Shown: positions 22,113 through 30,137 of the stretch, in pieces
Layout of the letters: each line of letters begins with the position of its first letter
Position numbering within the stretch: position 1 is the first letter of the stretch
DNA from: CAMPKL01 sp963805925
GTDB taxonomy: Bacteria > Acidobacteriota > Terriglobia > Bryobacterales > UBA6623
Direction: 5' to 3'
Assembly: GCA_963805925.1 (NCBI GenBank)
Contig: CAWDWB010000003.1
Span: forward strand, 1,922,001-1,986,000
DNA length: 64,000 bases
The notes under the pieces: model-generated
What the model was told of the DNA's origin: nothing
Databases searched by the model: none
Seen by the model: only the letters and a program-made list of their open reading frames with translations
Translations under genes and position numbers: made by a program

Positions 22113-24563
22113 TCAATATGTTGTCCTCAACGTCAACCGAATCTCTCGAACCAATGCGTCAGCCGCCAGCGTATCCGCTCCGTTGTTCGCGTCGCGGAAA
22201 AACTTCAGAATGACGTACTCGTCCTGGTCGCAGCCCGTCATGGCGATATTCAAGTCCGTCGCCACGTTCCAGTTCAACGCCTGGGGATCCGCGGCGTCCG
22301 CGCTGAACGCGTCCGCCGCGTTGAATGCACCGTCTTCGTCTTCCCCGGGGGCCATACACGCAGTTTGCGTCGCCCAGACCACCGACCCTGTAGTTGCCGC
22401 CGTCTGCCACCAGACTTCCAGGTCTACGTTGCCGGTCCAACCGTGCGGAAGACGAAGCGAATGCTGGAAGCTCTCGTCCGTCGCGGCATCGAATGCGAGG
22501 GTGCCGTTGAGGTTAGCATTCGTGGCCGTACTGACGCAGGCCGCGGCGGGGGCATTAGCCGTGGGCAACGAGACCGTTGCCGCTCCCGTTGTGCCGTTCG
22601 TGCACACTGTGACGGGGATATCGACATACGACGGCAGGGTGATCGAGTTGCCGTCTGCCTCGGCATCGTACGTCTTGCCGGTAAGCGTTTGTACGTCAGT
22701 CGTATTGACCAACGCTTTGTCCTCCACGATTGCATCGAGTTCGGCGAAGGTGTTGATTTGGCCCGCCGTAAGGGCCGATTGCGCTGTGCCACCGTTGACG
22801 ATCCACGACCACAGGCCGTTGGAGCGATCCACATAGGCGCTGAACTGATTGGCCGTTCCCGGGGCGCTAGGCGCCGCGTCATCCGTGTAGCCCGTCAGGT
22901 TGAACGGCGCCGCGCCTGAGCCAATGGAAACTGCGCCCGGCACCGTCAGATTGTCCGCGTCGTCGACGATTAACCCCGAGCCCTGCAGCGTTTTGCCCGA
23001 GGTCCCGTCGAAGCGCGGCACACTGTTGTCGGTGGCGGATGCCGGGCCGGCGACATCGCCGCCGCCTTGTTCCAACGATAAGACCGTGCCCGAAGTTTTC
23101 TTGACCGACACCTCGCCGTTAGCCGAATTCAGGAACAGCCGTCCAAATCCCGATGCTGGAATCGACGGCGCCGCGACGCCCTGCAACTCGATGTAGTCGC
23201 CGGTAAACCCAAGCGCGCCCGAGCCGATTCCGGCGTCCGTCACCTTCATCGAGACGGTCGTCTCGATCTTTCCGCTGCGGAATACTCGCAGCGGCCGATC
23301 CAAGAATAAGCCGGTATTGTCGTAGCGCAGCACGTCGAAAACGCCGTCCGTCGCCGACAACGCAAACTTCTTAAGACCACCGATCTCGAAAAACTGAGAC
23401 ACCGTCGTGCCGCCTGTCGGCGCAGAGACGCCGATCTCGCGGAAGAATCCGTTGCCTTCCGCCGTGATCAGCGCGGCTAAAGCGCCGCTGCCGTCGCGCC
23501 ATTCCTGCAGCGCCGCCGCTTGACCCGTCGATCCCTGCAGTTTCAACACGGGGGTCGTCGGAGATGTGCCCACCATGAAATCGTTGGTGCGATTCAGCGC
23601 GCCAATGCTCGCCGGCGTGAGCGGATCGCTGCCGGAGGCGGCATGCGTCGAAGCGTGTGTCAGCGGCGTTCGTGCATCCGATAGCCGCGAATCGTTGCCC
23701 TGGGCGATCGTTCCCGCCGCCGTTCCAAAATTCGGCGTGATGTCCGTTCTTAGTTGACCGCTGTTGTCGCTGACCAGGAAGCCGCTCGTGAAATTGGCCA
23801 CCGTGCGTTGCGCCACGCTCGTCCCGCCCTGCTGCAACACTTCGTACGCGGATCCCGAACCGGCGCCGCCGCCGGCCGCTGAAGACCAGAACAGCGCCCC
23901 GCTGCCGTCTGTCGTCAGCGCTTGGTTCGGCGAACCTGCGTTCGGCGGCAAAGTGTATGTCACGTCGCCGGATAACTCCGGCACCCGGAAATAGACCCCG
24001 GCCGCCCCGTCGTTCTTTTGCAGTCCCAGCAGCGGATTGCTTGTTCCTGGCGAGTCTTCCCGCAATATTTGCGGGGCCATGAATGTATTCGCCGCCGCCT
24101 TGTCCGCTTTGGAGTCCAACACGGCCGGCAGCCCATTCACTTGCGACAAAGACACCGATATGCCCGCCGCCGGTACGCTCAAAACTCGAATATCGGCGAT
24201 GCTGACCGGATCTTCCGAGTCGGGAACGATCCAAAGCTCGTTCGACCTTTCGCCTTTATGCAAGCGGTACTCGATGCTGTAGTAAGTTCCGTCCGGCACA
24301 GCGCCTAGGTTCGGCGCCAGGGCAACCGAGACGATGCCGTCGACGATGTCCAAATCGACGCTGTTCTTGGCAACGGTGGAACCGTCCGCGCCGGTGAATG
24401 ACTTCCAACTGATGCGCAACGAACCTACGGCGCGGCTGCCGTCCGCGTTGAAAAGGGTGTCCGCAATCTGGGTTCGAGATAACTCTTGTCCAGAAACGGC
24501 AACGGCCGCCCAAAGAGCGGCCGCGACTAGGAGCCGCCTATTGGCGGCCATCGAAAATCTCAT
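22113..24563 (-). CDS. Secreted tail-fibre-like repetitive protein
   Basis: An 816-residue protein with a signal peptide (LLVAAALWAAVAVSGQ) and a long modular body resembling phage tail-fibre and tip proteins. Seen are a phage-like 'domain of attachment' start (DTLFNADGSRAVGSLRISWK), a fibre-type spacer (DSRLSDARTPLTHASTHAAS with ASGSDPLTPASIGALNRTND), a segment like phage structural proteins (QTLTGKTYDAEADGNSITLP), and a Cys-containing C-terminal beta domain (LRLPHGWTGNVDLEVWWQTA). It is rich in Gly, Ala, Ser and Thr. No other virion genes flank it. A host-encoded secreted or surface fibre is the simplest reading; an in-frame ATG at 24551 is an alternative start. The gene 58 bases downstream shares the tail-like style. 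Confidence 0.7.
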   Translation of the reverse strand: MRFSMAANRRLLVAAALWAAVAVSGQELSRTQIADTLFNADGSRAVGSLRISWKSFTGADGSTVAKNSVDLDIVDGIVSVALAPNLGAVPDGTYYSIEYRLHKGERSNELWIVPDSEDPVSIADIRVLSVPAAGISVSLSQVNGLPAVLDSKADKAAANTFMAPQILREDSPGTSNPLLGLQKNDGAAGVYFRVPELSGDVTYTLPPNAGSPNQALTTDGSGALFWSSAAGGGAGSGSAYEVLQQGGTSVAQRTVANFTSGFLVSDNSGQLRTDITPNFGTAAGTIAQGNDSRLSDARTPLTHASTHAASGSDPLTPASIGALNRTNDFMVGTSPTTPVLKLQGSTGQAAALQEWRDGSGALAALITAEGNGFFREIGVSAPTGGTTVSQFFEIGGLKKFALSATDGVFDVLRYDNTGLFLDRPLRVFRSGKIETTVSMKVTDAGIGSGALGFTGDYIELQGVAAPSIPASGFGRLFLNSANGEVSVKKTSGTVLSLEQGGGDVAGPASATDNSVPRFDGTSGKTLQGSGLIVDDADNLTVPGAVSIGSGAAPFNLTGYTDDAAPSAPGTANQFSAYVDRSNGLWSWIVNGGTAQSALTAGQINTFAELDAIVEDKALVNTTDVQTLTGKTYDAEADGNSITLPSYVDIPVTVCTNGTTGAATVSLPTANAPAAACVSTATNANLNGTLAFDAATDESFQHSLRLPHGWTGNVDLEVWWQTAATTGSVVWATQTACMAPGEDEDGAFNAADAFSADAADPQALNWNVATDLNIAMTGCDQDEYVILKFFRDANNGADTLAADALVREIRLTLRTTY

Positions 24564-24583
24564 CTGCTTTCTATTGCTTTCCT

Positions 24584-24619
24584 AAACAAAAAAAGAGGCC
24601 CAGCCGTCGGCTGGGTCTC
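24584..24619 (-). terminator. Intrinsic-terminator hairpin upstream of the tail-fibre-like gene
   Basis: On the minus strand an 11-bp stem (GAGACCCAGCC / GGCTGGGCCTC, one G-U pair, 3-base loop) is followed by TTTTTTTGTTT. It lies just 20 bases before the ATG at 24563, with a purine-rich AGGAAAG between. No minus-strand gene lies immediately upstream (the next frame, 24777, runs on the plus strand). The element could attenuate the leader of the fibre-like gene or be a relic of an earlier neighbour. Confidence 0.75.
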
Positions 24620-24776
24620 TAACCCATTCCTAACATGCCTCACCAAGGATTCCGCCTCGCCGGAAGCCGTCGCCAGGCCCCTCGCAAGTCAACGTCGCCC
24701 GGCCAAGCAGCTGAAACACAAGGCCTTACTCGCGACGCCGTATCGCTCGCATTTTTCTTTTTGCTAGCATGCCCCC

Positions 24777-26423
24777 ATGCCCCGCTTGTGCCTCTCTCTA
24801 TTGGCGATTCTCCTTCTCTCGAGTTGTTCTCCCTCGGCGAATGACTCCCAACCTCCCGAGATCAGTGCCGCGCGAATCGCAGAGGCTGTCAAGTACCTGG
24901 CCAGCGATGAGATGCAAGGCCGAGGTCCGGGAACGCCAGGCGAGACGCTAGCCACCAACTACATCGCCGACGAATTCAAGTTGGCCGGGGCCGCTCCCGC
25001 AGGCGGGGACGGCTACTTTCAGCAGGTTCCGCTGGTCTCCATCGAGCCCAGCCCTTCGTCCACTCTTTCCTGGGGTTCCGGCTCCGCCGCGACCGCCATT
25101 CCCTGGGCGGATGGATGGGTAGGTCTGAGTCACCGCCAACAGCCCGACGTCAGCATCGACGCGGACGTCATCTTCGTCGGACACGGCATCGTCGCCCCGG
25201 AGTTCGGCTGGGATGACTACAAAGACGCCGACGTCACGGGAAAGATCGTTCTGCTGTTCACCAACGAGCCCCCTTCCGACGACCCCACGTTCTTCGGCGG
25301 TCGAGCGCTCACCTACTACGGACGCTGGAGCTTCAAATACGAAGAGGCCCTCCGCCACGGCGCAGCCGGCGTACTCATCGTGCACACCGACGAGACGGCA
25401 GGCTATCCCTGGTCCGTTGTCCGCAACTCTTGGGGAGGACGCAATCCCTACGTCAAACTCGCTCCCGACGAACCATCACTAGCCCTAGCAGGCTGGACGA
25501 CGAGCGAAGCGGGCCTGCCTATCCTGCAACAGTCCGCGGCGACCAAGGGCATGTCGATGAATGAGCTACTCGCCCTCGCCAACGGCAAAGACTTCAACGC
25601 GATCCCTCTGAACGTAAAGGTCCGAGCACATCTCATCAGCACAGTCGAAGACTTTGAAACGCGCAACGTCGTGGCCAAGATCGAAGGTTCCGATCCTAAT
25701 CTACGGGACCAAGCCGTGGTCCTCACCGCCCACTGGGACCACCTCGGCGTCGGCGATCCCGACGCGTCGGGCGACACGATCTTCAACGGCGCCGTCGACA
25801 ACGCCACTGGCTGTGCCGTGCTCATGGAGCTTGCCCGCGCCTTCGGCGGCCTCGAACACAAACCCGCCCGCACCATCATCTTCGCCGCCGTCGGGGCCGA
25901 AGAAGGAGGCCTGCGCGGCTCGGCTTACTACGCGCAGCACCCGGTCATCCCCGTCGGCAAGACGGCTGCTGATCTGAACTTCGACGGCTTTCTCCCGTTA
26001 CCCGTGACCGAAAGCGTTTCGCTAGCCGGTTACGAACGAACCACGCTGAAGCCTCTCGTCGAGGCCGTCGCGGCCGAGTTCGGCTACGAGCTTGATCCCG
26101 ATCCCAACCCCGAGCAGGGCTACTACTACCGCTCCGATCACTTCAGCCTGGCCAAGGCTGGCGTCCCCGCCTTCTCGTTGGATTTGGGCAACCGCGTCAT
26201 CGGCAAGCCCGCAGGCTGGGGCGAAGAACAGCAAGCCGATTACCGCGAGCATCGTTACCATCAGCAAGCCGACGAGTTTGACCCTTCGTGGGACTTCTCT
26301 GGGCTCGCCAAGCTTACCCAATTCAGTTTTGAGTTGGCGCGCCGCATCGCCAATCAGCCCGAGTTGCCGACCTGGCAGCCCGGCGACGAGTTCCTGCCGG
26401 CACGTGAAGCTTCTCAGCGCTAG
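24777..26423 (+). CDS. M28-family zinc aminopeptidase, lipoprotein
   Basis: An exported metallopeptidase of 548 residues. The signal peptide ends in a lipobox (LLLLSSC, Cys near residue 19), so it is probably anchored in the envelope. The N-terminal region carries a PA-type insert (about residues 125-235). The M28 zinc ligands are visible: His and Asp in VVLTAHWDHLGVG and FNGAVDNATGCAV, the catalytic Glu pair in GAEEGGLRGSAYYA, an Asp in LNFDGFLPL, and a final His in YYRSDHFSLAKAGVPAF. It probably trims peptides in the periplasm. It overlaps the convergent anti-sigma gene by the tetranucleotide CTAG. Confidence 0.92.
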   Translation: MPRLCLSLLAILLLSSCSPSANDSQPPEISAARIAEAVKYLASDEMQGRGPGTPGETLATNYIADEFKLAGAAPAGGDGYFQQVPLVSIEPSPSSTLSWGSGSAATAIPWADGWVGLSHRQQPDVSIDADVIFVGHGIVAPEFGWDDYKDADVTGKIVLLFTNEPPSDDPTFFGGRALTYYGRWSFKYEEALRHGAAGVLIVHTDETAGYPWSVVRNSWGGRNPYVKLAPDEPSLALAGWTTSEAGLPILQQSAATKGMSMNELLALANGKDFNAIPLNVKVRAHLISTVEDFETRNVVAKIEGSDPNLRDQAVVLTAHWDHLGVGDPDASGDTIFNGAVDNATGCAVLMELARAFGGLEHKPARTIIFAAVGAEEGGLRGSAYYAQHPVIPVGKTAADLNFDGFLPLPVTESVSLAGYERTTLKPLVEAVAAEFGYELDPDPNPEQGYYYRSDHFSLAKAGVPAFSLDLGNRVIGKPAGWGEEQQADYREHRYHQQADEFDPSWDFSGLAKLTQFSFELARRIANQPELPTWQPGDEFLPAREASQR

Positions 26424-27580
26424 AAAGCGTGACCGAGTGCTTGGAGTCGGGCAACTCCGCCAGGTGTCGGGAGTCCTTTCTCGGCGATTTCCGCACCCGT
26501 CGGCGACCAAGTCGTCCCGTCGTCGAATGTCGCCGACGATAGATAGACCTGCATTGTGGAGGCGCCGCTCGAAGGGAGCCGCCACTGCTGGTCGCCGCCA
26601 GTCGTCGTGACCGCCCCGGGCGCCATCGCCAAATCGTGACGCTCGACCCGCGCCGCCGCCCGGTTGGCGCCATCCGCCACGATCCAAACAAATTCGAAAC
26701 TCCCGATCATCCGGTTAGAGCCGTTCGAAACCGCAACGTTCGGCGTCTGTGCCGCTTCTCCGGCCACCAGGGAATAGCCGCTCAACAGGCTCAGCGGGGC
26801 TCCTTCGAAATTCACTGCTTCGACCGAGTGCTGCACCCAATCGGGCTGCTTAGCGGGCACTCCTCCCGCCTGATCGTTTACCGCTAGGGCCGACACGGCG
26901 CCGACTCTGGCGGCAGCGTCGTTGCGCAAGCGACCCTCAGCGGACTCAGCCTCAGCGGCCACCGGTTGCGCAACAACTTCCATACGCCTGCCCACAGCCT
27001 CATTGACGACCGCAGGCGGAGGCGGCGGCGCGGCCGGCGCGGCGATGTCGCTTGCGAACGTCTGCCGTTCGGCGGTCGCCTTTGCCACGGGAGCTTGCGC
27101 AACGGTCGGAGTCCTCACGGGCTCAGGCGCCGCAACTTCCATCTCTTCCGCTTGGGGAGTCAACTGCTCAGCAACTGGTGCTGGAGCTTCGATCTTGGCT
27201 GCCGCTATCAACTCCGGCTCGGGCTGCGGCTGGTTCATTTGCTGGAAGACAACCATGCCCACGACCACCGTCGCCGCAACCAAGCCCGCCTGCCACACGA
27301 ACGGCGGCAGAAACCCGGAGGGGCCGGCTGGCCGACCCGCCGCATCTGCTCGAACACCCGACTCAATCGCCATCGCCATCTGCTTCCAGTCCACGTTCGG
27401 CAGATCCGCCAGTTCGTTCAATTGGTCCGGCAAGCGGAAGAAGTCCGCGGCGATCTCCTGGCACTGGGTACAACTCTCCACATGCCGCTCAATCCGCCAG
27501 CGCGCGAACGGTCCCGACTCGCCGCCCGCAAACAGCGCCAGATCCGTCTCTTTCGGGTGCTCTAGGAAGAACGCGCTCAT
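26420..27580 (-). CDS. Anti-sigma factor with zinc-finger and one membrane helix
   Basis: A 386-residue single-pass membrane regulator. The cytoplasmic N-terminus has an H-x3-C-x2-C zinc-binding motif (RHVESCTQCQE, about residues 32-42), as in ZAS-type anti-sigma factors. One transmembrane segment follows (WQAGLVAATVVVGMVVF, near residue 100). The periplasmic part has a long Ala/Pro/Glu-rich linker and then a beta-rich C-terminal domain. The start overlaps the sigma-factor stop by ATGA, so they are coupled and almost certainly partners. The inducing signal is unknown; the long periplasmic region is the likely sensor. Confidence 0.85.
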   Translation of the reverse strand: MSAFFLEHPKETDLALFAGGESGPFARWRIERHVESCTQCQEIAADFFRLPDQLNELADLPNVDWKQMAMAIESGVRADAAGRPAGPSGFLPPFVWQAGLVAATVVVGMVVFQQMNQPQPEPELIAAAKIEAPAPVAEQLTPQAEEMEVAAPEPVRTPTVAQAPVAKATAERQTFASDIAAPAAPPPPPAVVNEAVGRRMEVVAQPVAAEAESAEGRLRNDAAARVGAVSALAVNDQAGGVPAKQPDWVQHSVEAVNFEGAPLSLLSGYSLVAGEAAQTPNVAVSNGSNRMIGSFEFVWIVADGANRAAARVERHDLAMAPGAVTTTGGDQQWRLPSSGASTMQVYLSSATFDDGTTWSPTGAEIAEKGLPTPGGVARLQALGHAF

Positions 27581-28107
27581 CGCTTCCTCCCGTTCATGTA
27601 CTTGCGAAACTTCACTCGTGCATTCGCGATGTGCGAACGCACCGTCGCCGGCGAACAGCCCAGCCGCTCGGCGACTTCCGCCGCCGGCAAACCTTCGATA
27701 TCGCGCAAAATCAGCGCCGCGCGCTCCCGCTCCGACAACAGCCGCAAACCGTCTTCGATGTACTGCTTCTGCTCGCTGCGCAACACGCCCTGCTCCGGGC
27801 TTTCCGCGGGGTCAGGCGGCTGCTGGACAATCTCTTCAAACACTACCCGTTTGCGCCTACGTACAAAATCGAGCGCAGTGTTGACGGCAATGCGTCCCAA
27901 CCAGTGGGCCGCTTTTTCGGGGTCTTGAAGTTGATCGCGGCGGCGCAGCGCTTTGATGAAAGCGTCCTGCGTCAGATCCTGCGCGTCGGGCACATTGCCC
28001 ACAACGCGGTAGATCAGCCGAAAGACCCGCCGCATGTGGGTCTCGATAAAAACCGAATCCTGCGTGACGTCAGCAGTCGCCTCAAGGGCCGCTTCTGGTT
28101 CCGTCAT
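27577..28107 (-). CDS. ECF-type RNA polymerase sigma factor
   Basis: A sigma-70 family extracytoplasmic-function factor of about 176 residues. Region 2 is visible (RRVFRLIYRVVGNVPDAQDL with TQDAFIKALRRR). Region 4 holds the helix-turn-helix (GLPAAEVAERLGCSPATVRS). I chose ATG 28107; GTG 28128 would add seven residues, and no good Shine-Dalgarno decides between them. It is upstream of and coupled to its anti-sigma factor. Such pairs usually respond to envelope or redox stress, but the regulon is not known. Confidence 0.9.
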   Translation of the reverse strand: MTEPEAALEATADVTQDSVFIETHMRRVFRLIYRVVGNVPDAQDLTQDAFIKALRRRDQLQDPEKAAHWLGRIAVNTALDFVRRRKRVVFEEIVQQPPDPAESPEQGVLRSEQKQYIEDGLRLLSERERAALILRDIEGLPAAEVAERLGCSPATVRSHIANARVKFRKYMNGRKR

Positions 28108-28356
28108 CGTTGTTGCCCATGTCGCCACGGATTGTCGCCTTCATAGGTCAAGACGCCCCATCGCCCCAAACGTGCAGCCAGACTTGCGAGAGAATAGCGG
28201 ACGGAAGACGGACGACGCCAGGGACTGGCTTGTATTCTCGCGTCCACGCAATCGCTCGGATAACCTCCGGCGTTGCTAGCGAAAATGCGTGCCTGTCCCT
28301 CTATCGAGTTGCTCGCGCGACTAGACGACTCGTTCGCAGCTTCCGGTACAAATCCT

Positions 28357-29511
28357 TTGAGACCTGTTTCCATCATCTCCGTCGGCATGACCGCTTTCGG
28401 CTCCTTCCCCGAGCGTAACATCCGCGATTTGGCCTCGGAAGCGGGCCAAGCCTGCTTGCAGCTCGTGGGAGTCTCGCCCCAACAGGTCGAAGCCCTATAC
28501 GTCGGCAATTTCGCCGGTCCTTCTTTCACCGGACAAAACCATCTGGCCCCCTGGATAGGCGGGGGCCTCGGGCTCCACAACGTGCCCTGCACGCGTTTTG
28601 AAGCGGCCTGCGCCTCAGGCGGCGCCGCCCTGTTCCATGCTTGGACCGCCATCGCCGGCGGGGCCTACGACATGGTCCTGGTCGTCGGCGCCGAGTCCAT
28701 GACTTCCCAGTCGACTGCCAAGACCGCTGAGATCCTCGCATCCGCCGGCGACATCGACGCCGAGGCCGCTGTCGGGGCGACATTCCCAGGGCTATTTGGT
28801 TTGATCGCCGCCCGGCACATGCACGAACTCGGTACAACCCGCGAACACCTGGCGGCCGTGGCGGTAAAGAATCACGCCAACGGCCTGTTAAACCCCAGGG
28901 CTCATCTCAAAAAGGGGGTTACGATCGACCAGGTGCTGGCCTCTCGCCCAATTGCCGAGCCGCTAACCCTCTTCGACTGCTCGCTCATCAGCGACGGAGC
29001 GGCAGCGGTCCTGCTCTGCGCCGCCGAGCGCGCCGCCGAGTTCGATCGTCCCGTCAGCATTCGCGGCATCGCCCAAGCGTCCGACCGGCTGGCCTTGCAC
29101 GAGAAGGCCGATATCACCACGTTTCCTGCCGTCGGCCGCGCCGCCGAAAAGGCCTACGCCATGGCCGACGTTGCCCCCAGTGACATCGACTTCGCCGAGC
29201 TGCACGACTGCTTCACCATCGCCGAGATCGTCGCCCTTGAAGACCTCGGCCTCGTCCCCCGCGGCCAAGCCGGTCCCGCCGGGCTAGCGGGTAAGACCGC
29301 CCGAGACGGCGAACTTCCCATCAATACCAGCGGCGGCCTCAAGTCCAAAGGACACCCCGTCGGGGCCACCGGCGTCGCCCAGGTCTGCGAAGTCTTCTGG
29401 CAACTGCGCGGCGAAGCAGGCGAGCGTCAACTGAACGACGTCTCCGTCGGCCTTACCGAAAACCTTGGCGGCTCCGGCGCGACGGCTGTCGTCGGCGTCT
29501 ACTCGCGATGA
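28357..29511 (+). CDS. Thiolase-family protein, SCP-x-like
   Basis: A thiolase of 384 residues closer to the sterol-carrier-protein-x class than to FadA. Nucleophile Cys85 is in FEAACASGGAALF, the conserved His is in LKSKGHPVGATGVAQ, and the C-terminal motif reads LTENLGGSGAT, replacing the second Cys of classical thiolases as in SCP-x relatives. The N-terminus RPVSIISVGMTAFGSF supports the TTG start at 28357; an ATG at 28273 would add a segment without family likeness. It overlaps by four bases a small OB-fold gene, a pairing typical of thiolase-DUF35 systems. The acyl substrate is unknown. Confidence 0.85.
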   Translation: MRPVSIISVGMTAFGSFPERNIRDLASEAGQACLQLVGVSPQQVEALYVGNFAGPSFTGQNHLAPWIGGGLGLHNVPCTRFEAACASGGAALFHAWTAIAGGAYDMVLVVGAESMTSQSTAKTAEILASAGDIDAEAAVGATFPGLFGLIAARHMHELGTTREHLAAVAVKNHANGLLNPRAHLKKGVTIDQVLASRPIAEPLTLFDCSLISDGAAAVLLCAAERAAEFDRPVSIRGIAQASDRLALHEKADITTFPAVGRAAEKAYAMADVAPSDIDFAELHDCFTIAEIVALEDLGLVPRGQAGPAGLAGKTARDGELPINTSGGLKSKGHPVGATGVAQVCEVFWQLRGEAGERQLNDVSVGLTENLGGSGATAVVGVYSR

Positions 29512-29714
29512 CAGCCGTCGTCTATTCGGTGACGAAGTTGCATGCCGCCGGCGAAGCGTTCGAGCAGCAACTCCCCTTCCAACTCGCCGTCATCGACCTG
29601 CCCGACGACGTCCGCACCACCGTCCGCATCGTCGGCCCTCCCGTCGAAATCGGCGACCAAGTTACCCCCGATCCCGCCATCCCCAACTGCTGGCGCCTCG
29701 CGCCGCGGCAATAG
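29508..29714 (+). CDS. OB-fold (DUF35-like) thiolase partner, short form
   Basis: A 68-residue protein beginning inside the thiolase stop (ATGA at 29508-29511). The segment LPFQLAVIDLPDDVRTTVRI followed by GPPVEIGDQVT resembles the C-terminal OB-fold of DUF35 proteins, which associate with SCP-x thiolases and aid substrate binding. The usual N-terminal rubredoxin-like zinc ribbon is absent, so this is a minimal OB-fold-only form. The coupling to the thiolase supports a two-protein enzyme. The match is by pattern and context only. Confidence 0.6.
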   Translation: MTAVVYSVTKLHAAGEAFEQQLPFQLAVIDLPDDVRTTVRIVGPPVEIGDQVTPDPAIPNCWRLAPRQ

Positions 29715-29820
29715 GCCAACTTTTTCAAAAAACTTTTCCCAACAATATCAAGCACTTAGGGCCGCTACTAAGCTAATTGCCGCCCAAAAAGCTTGACCCC
29801 ACATGCTACACCTTGAGTTA

Positions 29821-29977
29821 GAAGATCCCTGGTTGGGCCGAGCACGGTCAGGGGCTCCGATGCATCGGGGGCAGTGTTTGGGGCAAGCCGCAGAGGCCAA
29901 ACGAACGGCAGCGTAAGAGCGAAACAGAAACTAGGGTCGACCCCAAGACATCTCCGGTTCCCCGCTTGGAAGGGAAT
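29821..29977 (+). ncRNA. Candidate structured non-coding RNA, class unknown
   Basis: The only long gap in the window, 29715-30137, holds no convincing gene. From 29821 it contains several hairpins: CCCT...AGGG around GGCCG-AGCA-CGGTC (29827-29853), CCGATGCATCGG, TTTGG...CCAAA (29877-29900), and GGGTCGACCC. A strong terminator follows at 29978-30010. A -35-like TTGACC lies at 29793-29798, though no good -10 is seen 16-18 bases later. Ends AGAT...ATCT and TTGGG...CCCAA could also close a long 6S-like stem, but I cannot confirm 6S RNA. It does not look like SRP RNA, RNase P or tmRNA. From 30026 to 30137 I see nothing. Confidence 0.4.
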
Positions 29978-30010
29978 CCGCCCGCCGTTCCGGCGGGCTT
30001 TCTTGTTTTA
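29978..30010 (+). terminator. Rho-independent terminator
   Basis: A 7-bp GC stem (CCCGCCG-TTC-CGGCGGG) is followed by CTTTCTTGTTTT. It would end the structured RNA or the thiolase/OB-fold transcript. The tail itself is the 5' arm of a second, 12-bp hairpin (29994-30025). Confidence 0.85.
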
Positions 30011-30137
30011 CGGCAAGAAAGCCCGTCGGACGTCGGTTTACTCAGAACCTAAACCGAACTCCATCCCAGGGCCAAACCTCGCCCCAACCTCAATGCGCAC
30101 TGCCTAACGCAACAGAGCGATCTCTTCAACACCCGGG

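Noticed and set aside
21879..22919. Plus-strand frame of 346 codons across the junction of the two secreted proteins
   Set aside because: It lies antisense to the two secreted genes and reads as low-complexity Arg/Ala/Val sequence.
24564..24776. Cyclic di-GMP or other named riboswitch upstream of the fibre gene
   Set aside because: No consensus core for c-di-GMP, TPP, SAM, SAH or cobalamin classes could be matched; only the terminator hairpin is clear.
29821..29998. SRP RNA, RNase P RNA or tmRNA in the long intergenic gap
   Set aside because: The hallmark loops (GGAAGCAGC-type SRP loop, RNase P core motifs, tmRNA tag) were not found. Only isolated similarities, such as GTAAGAGCG, occur by chance.
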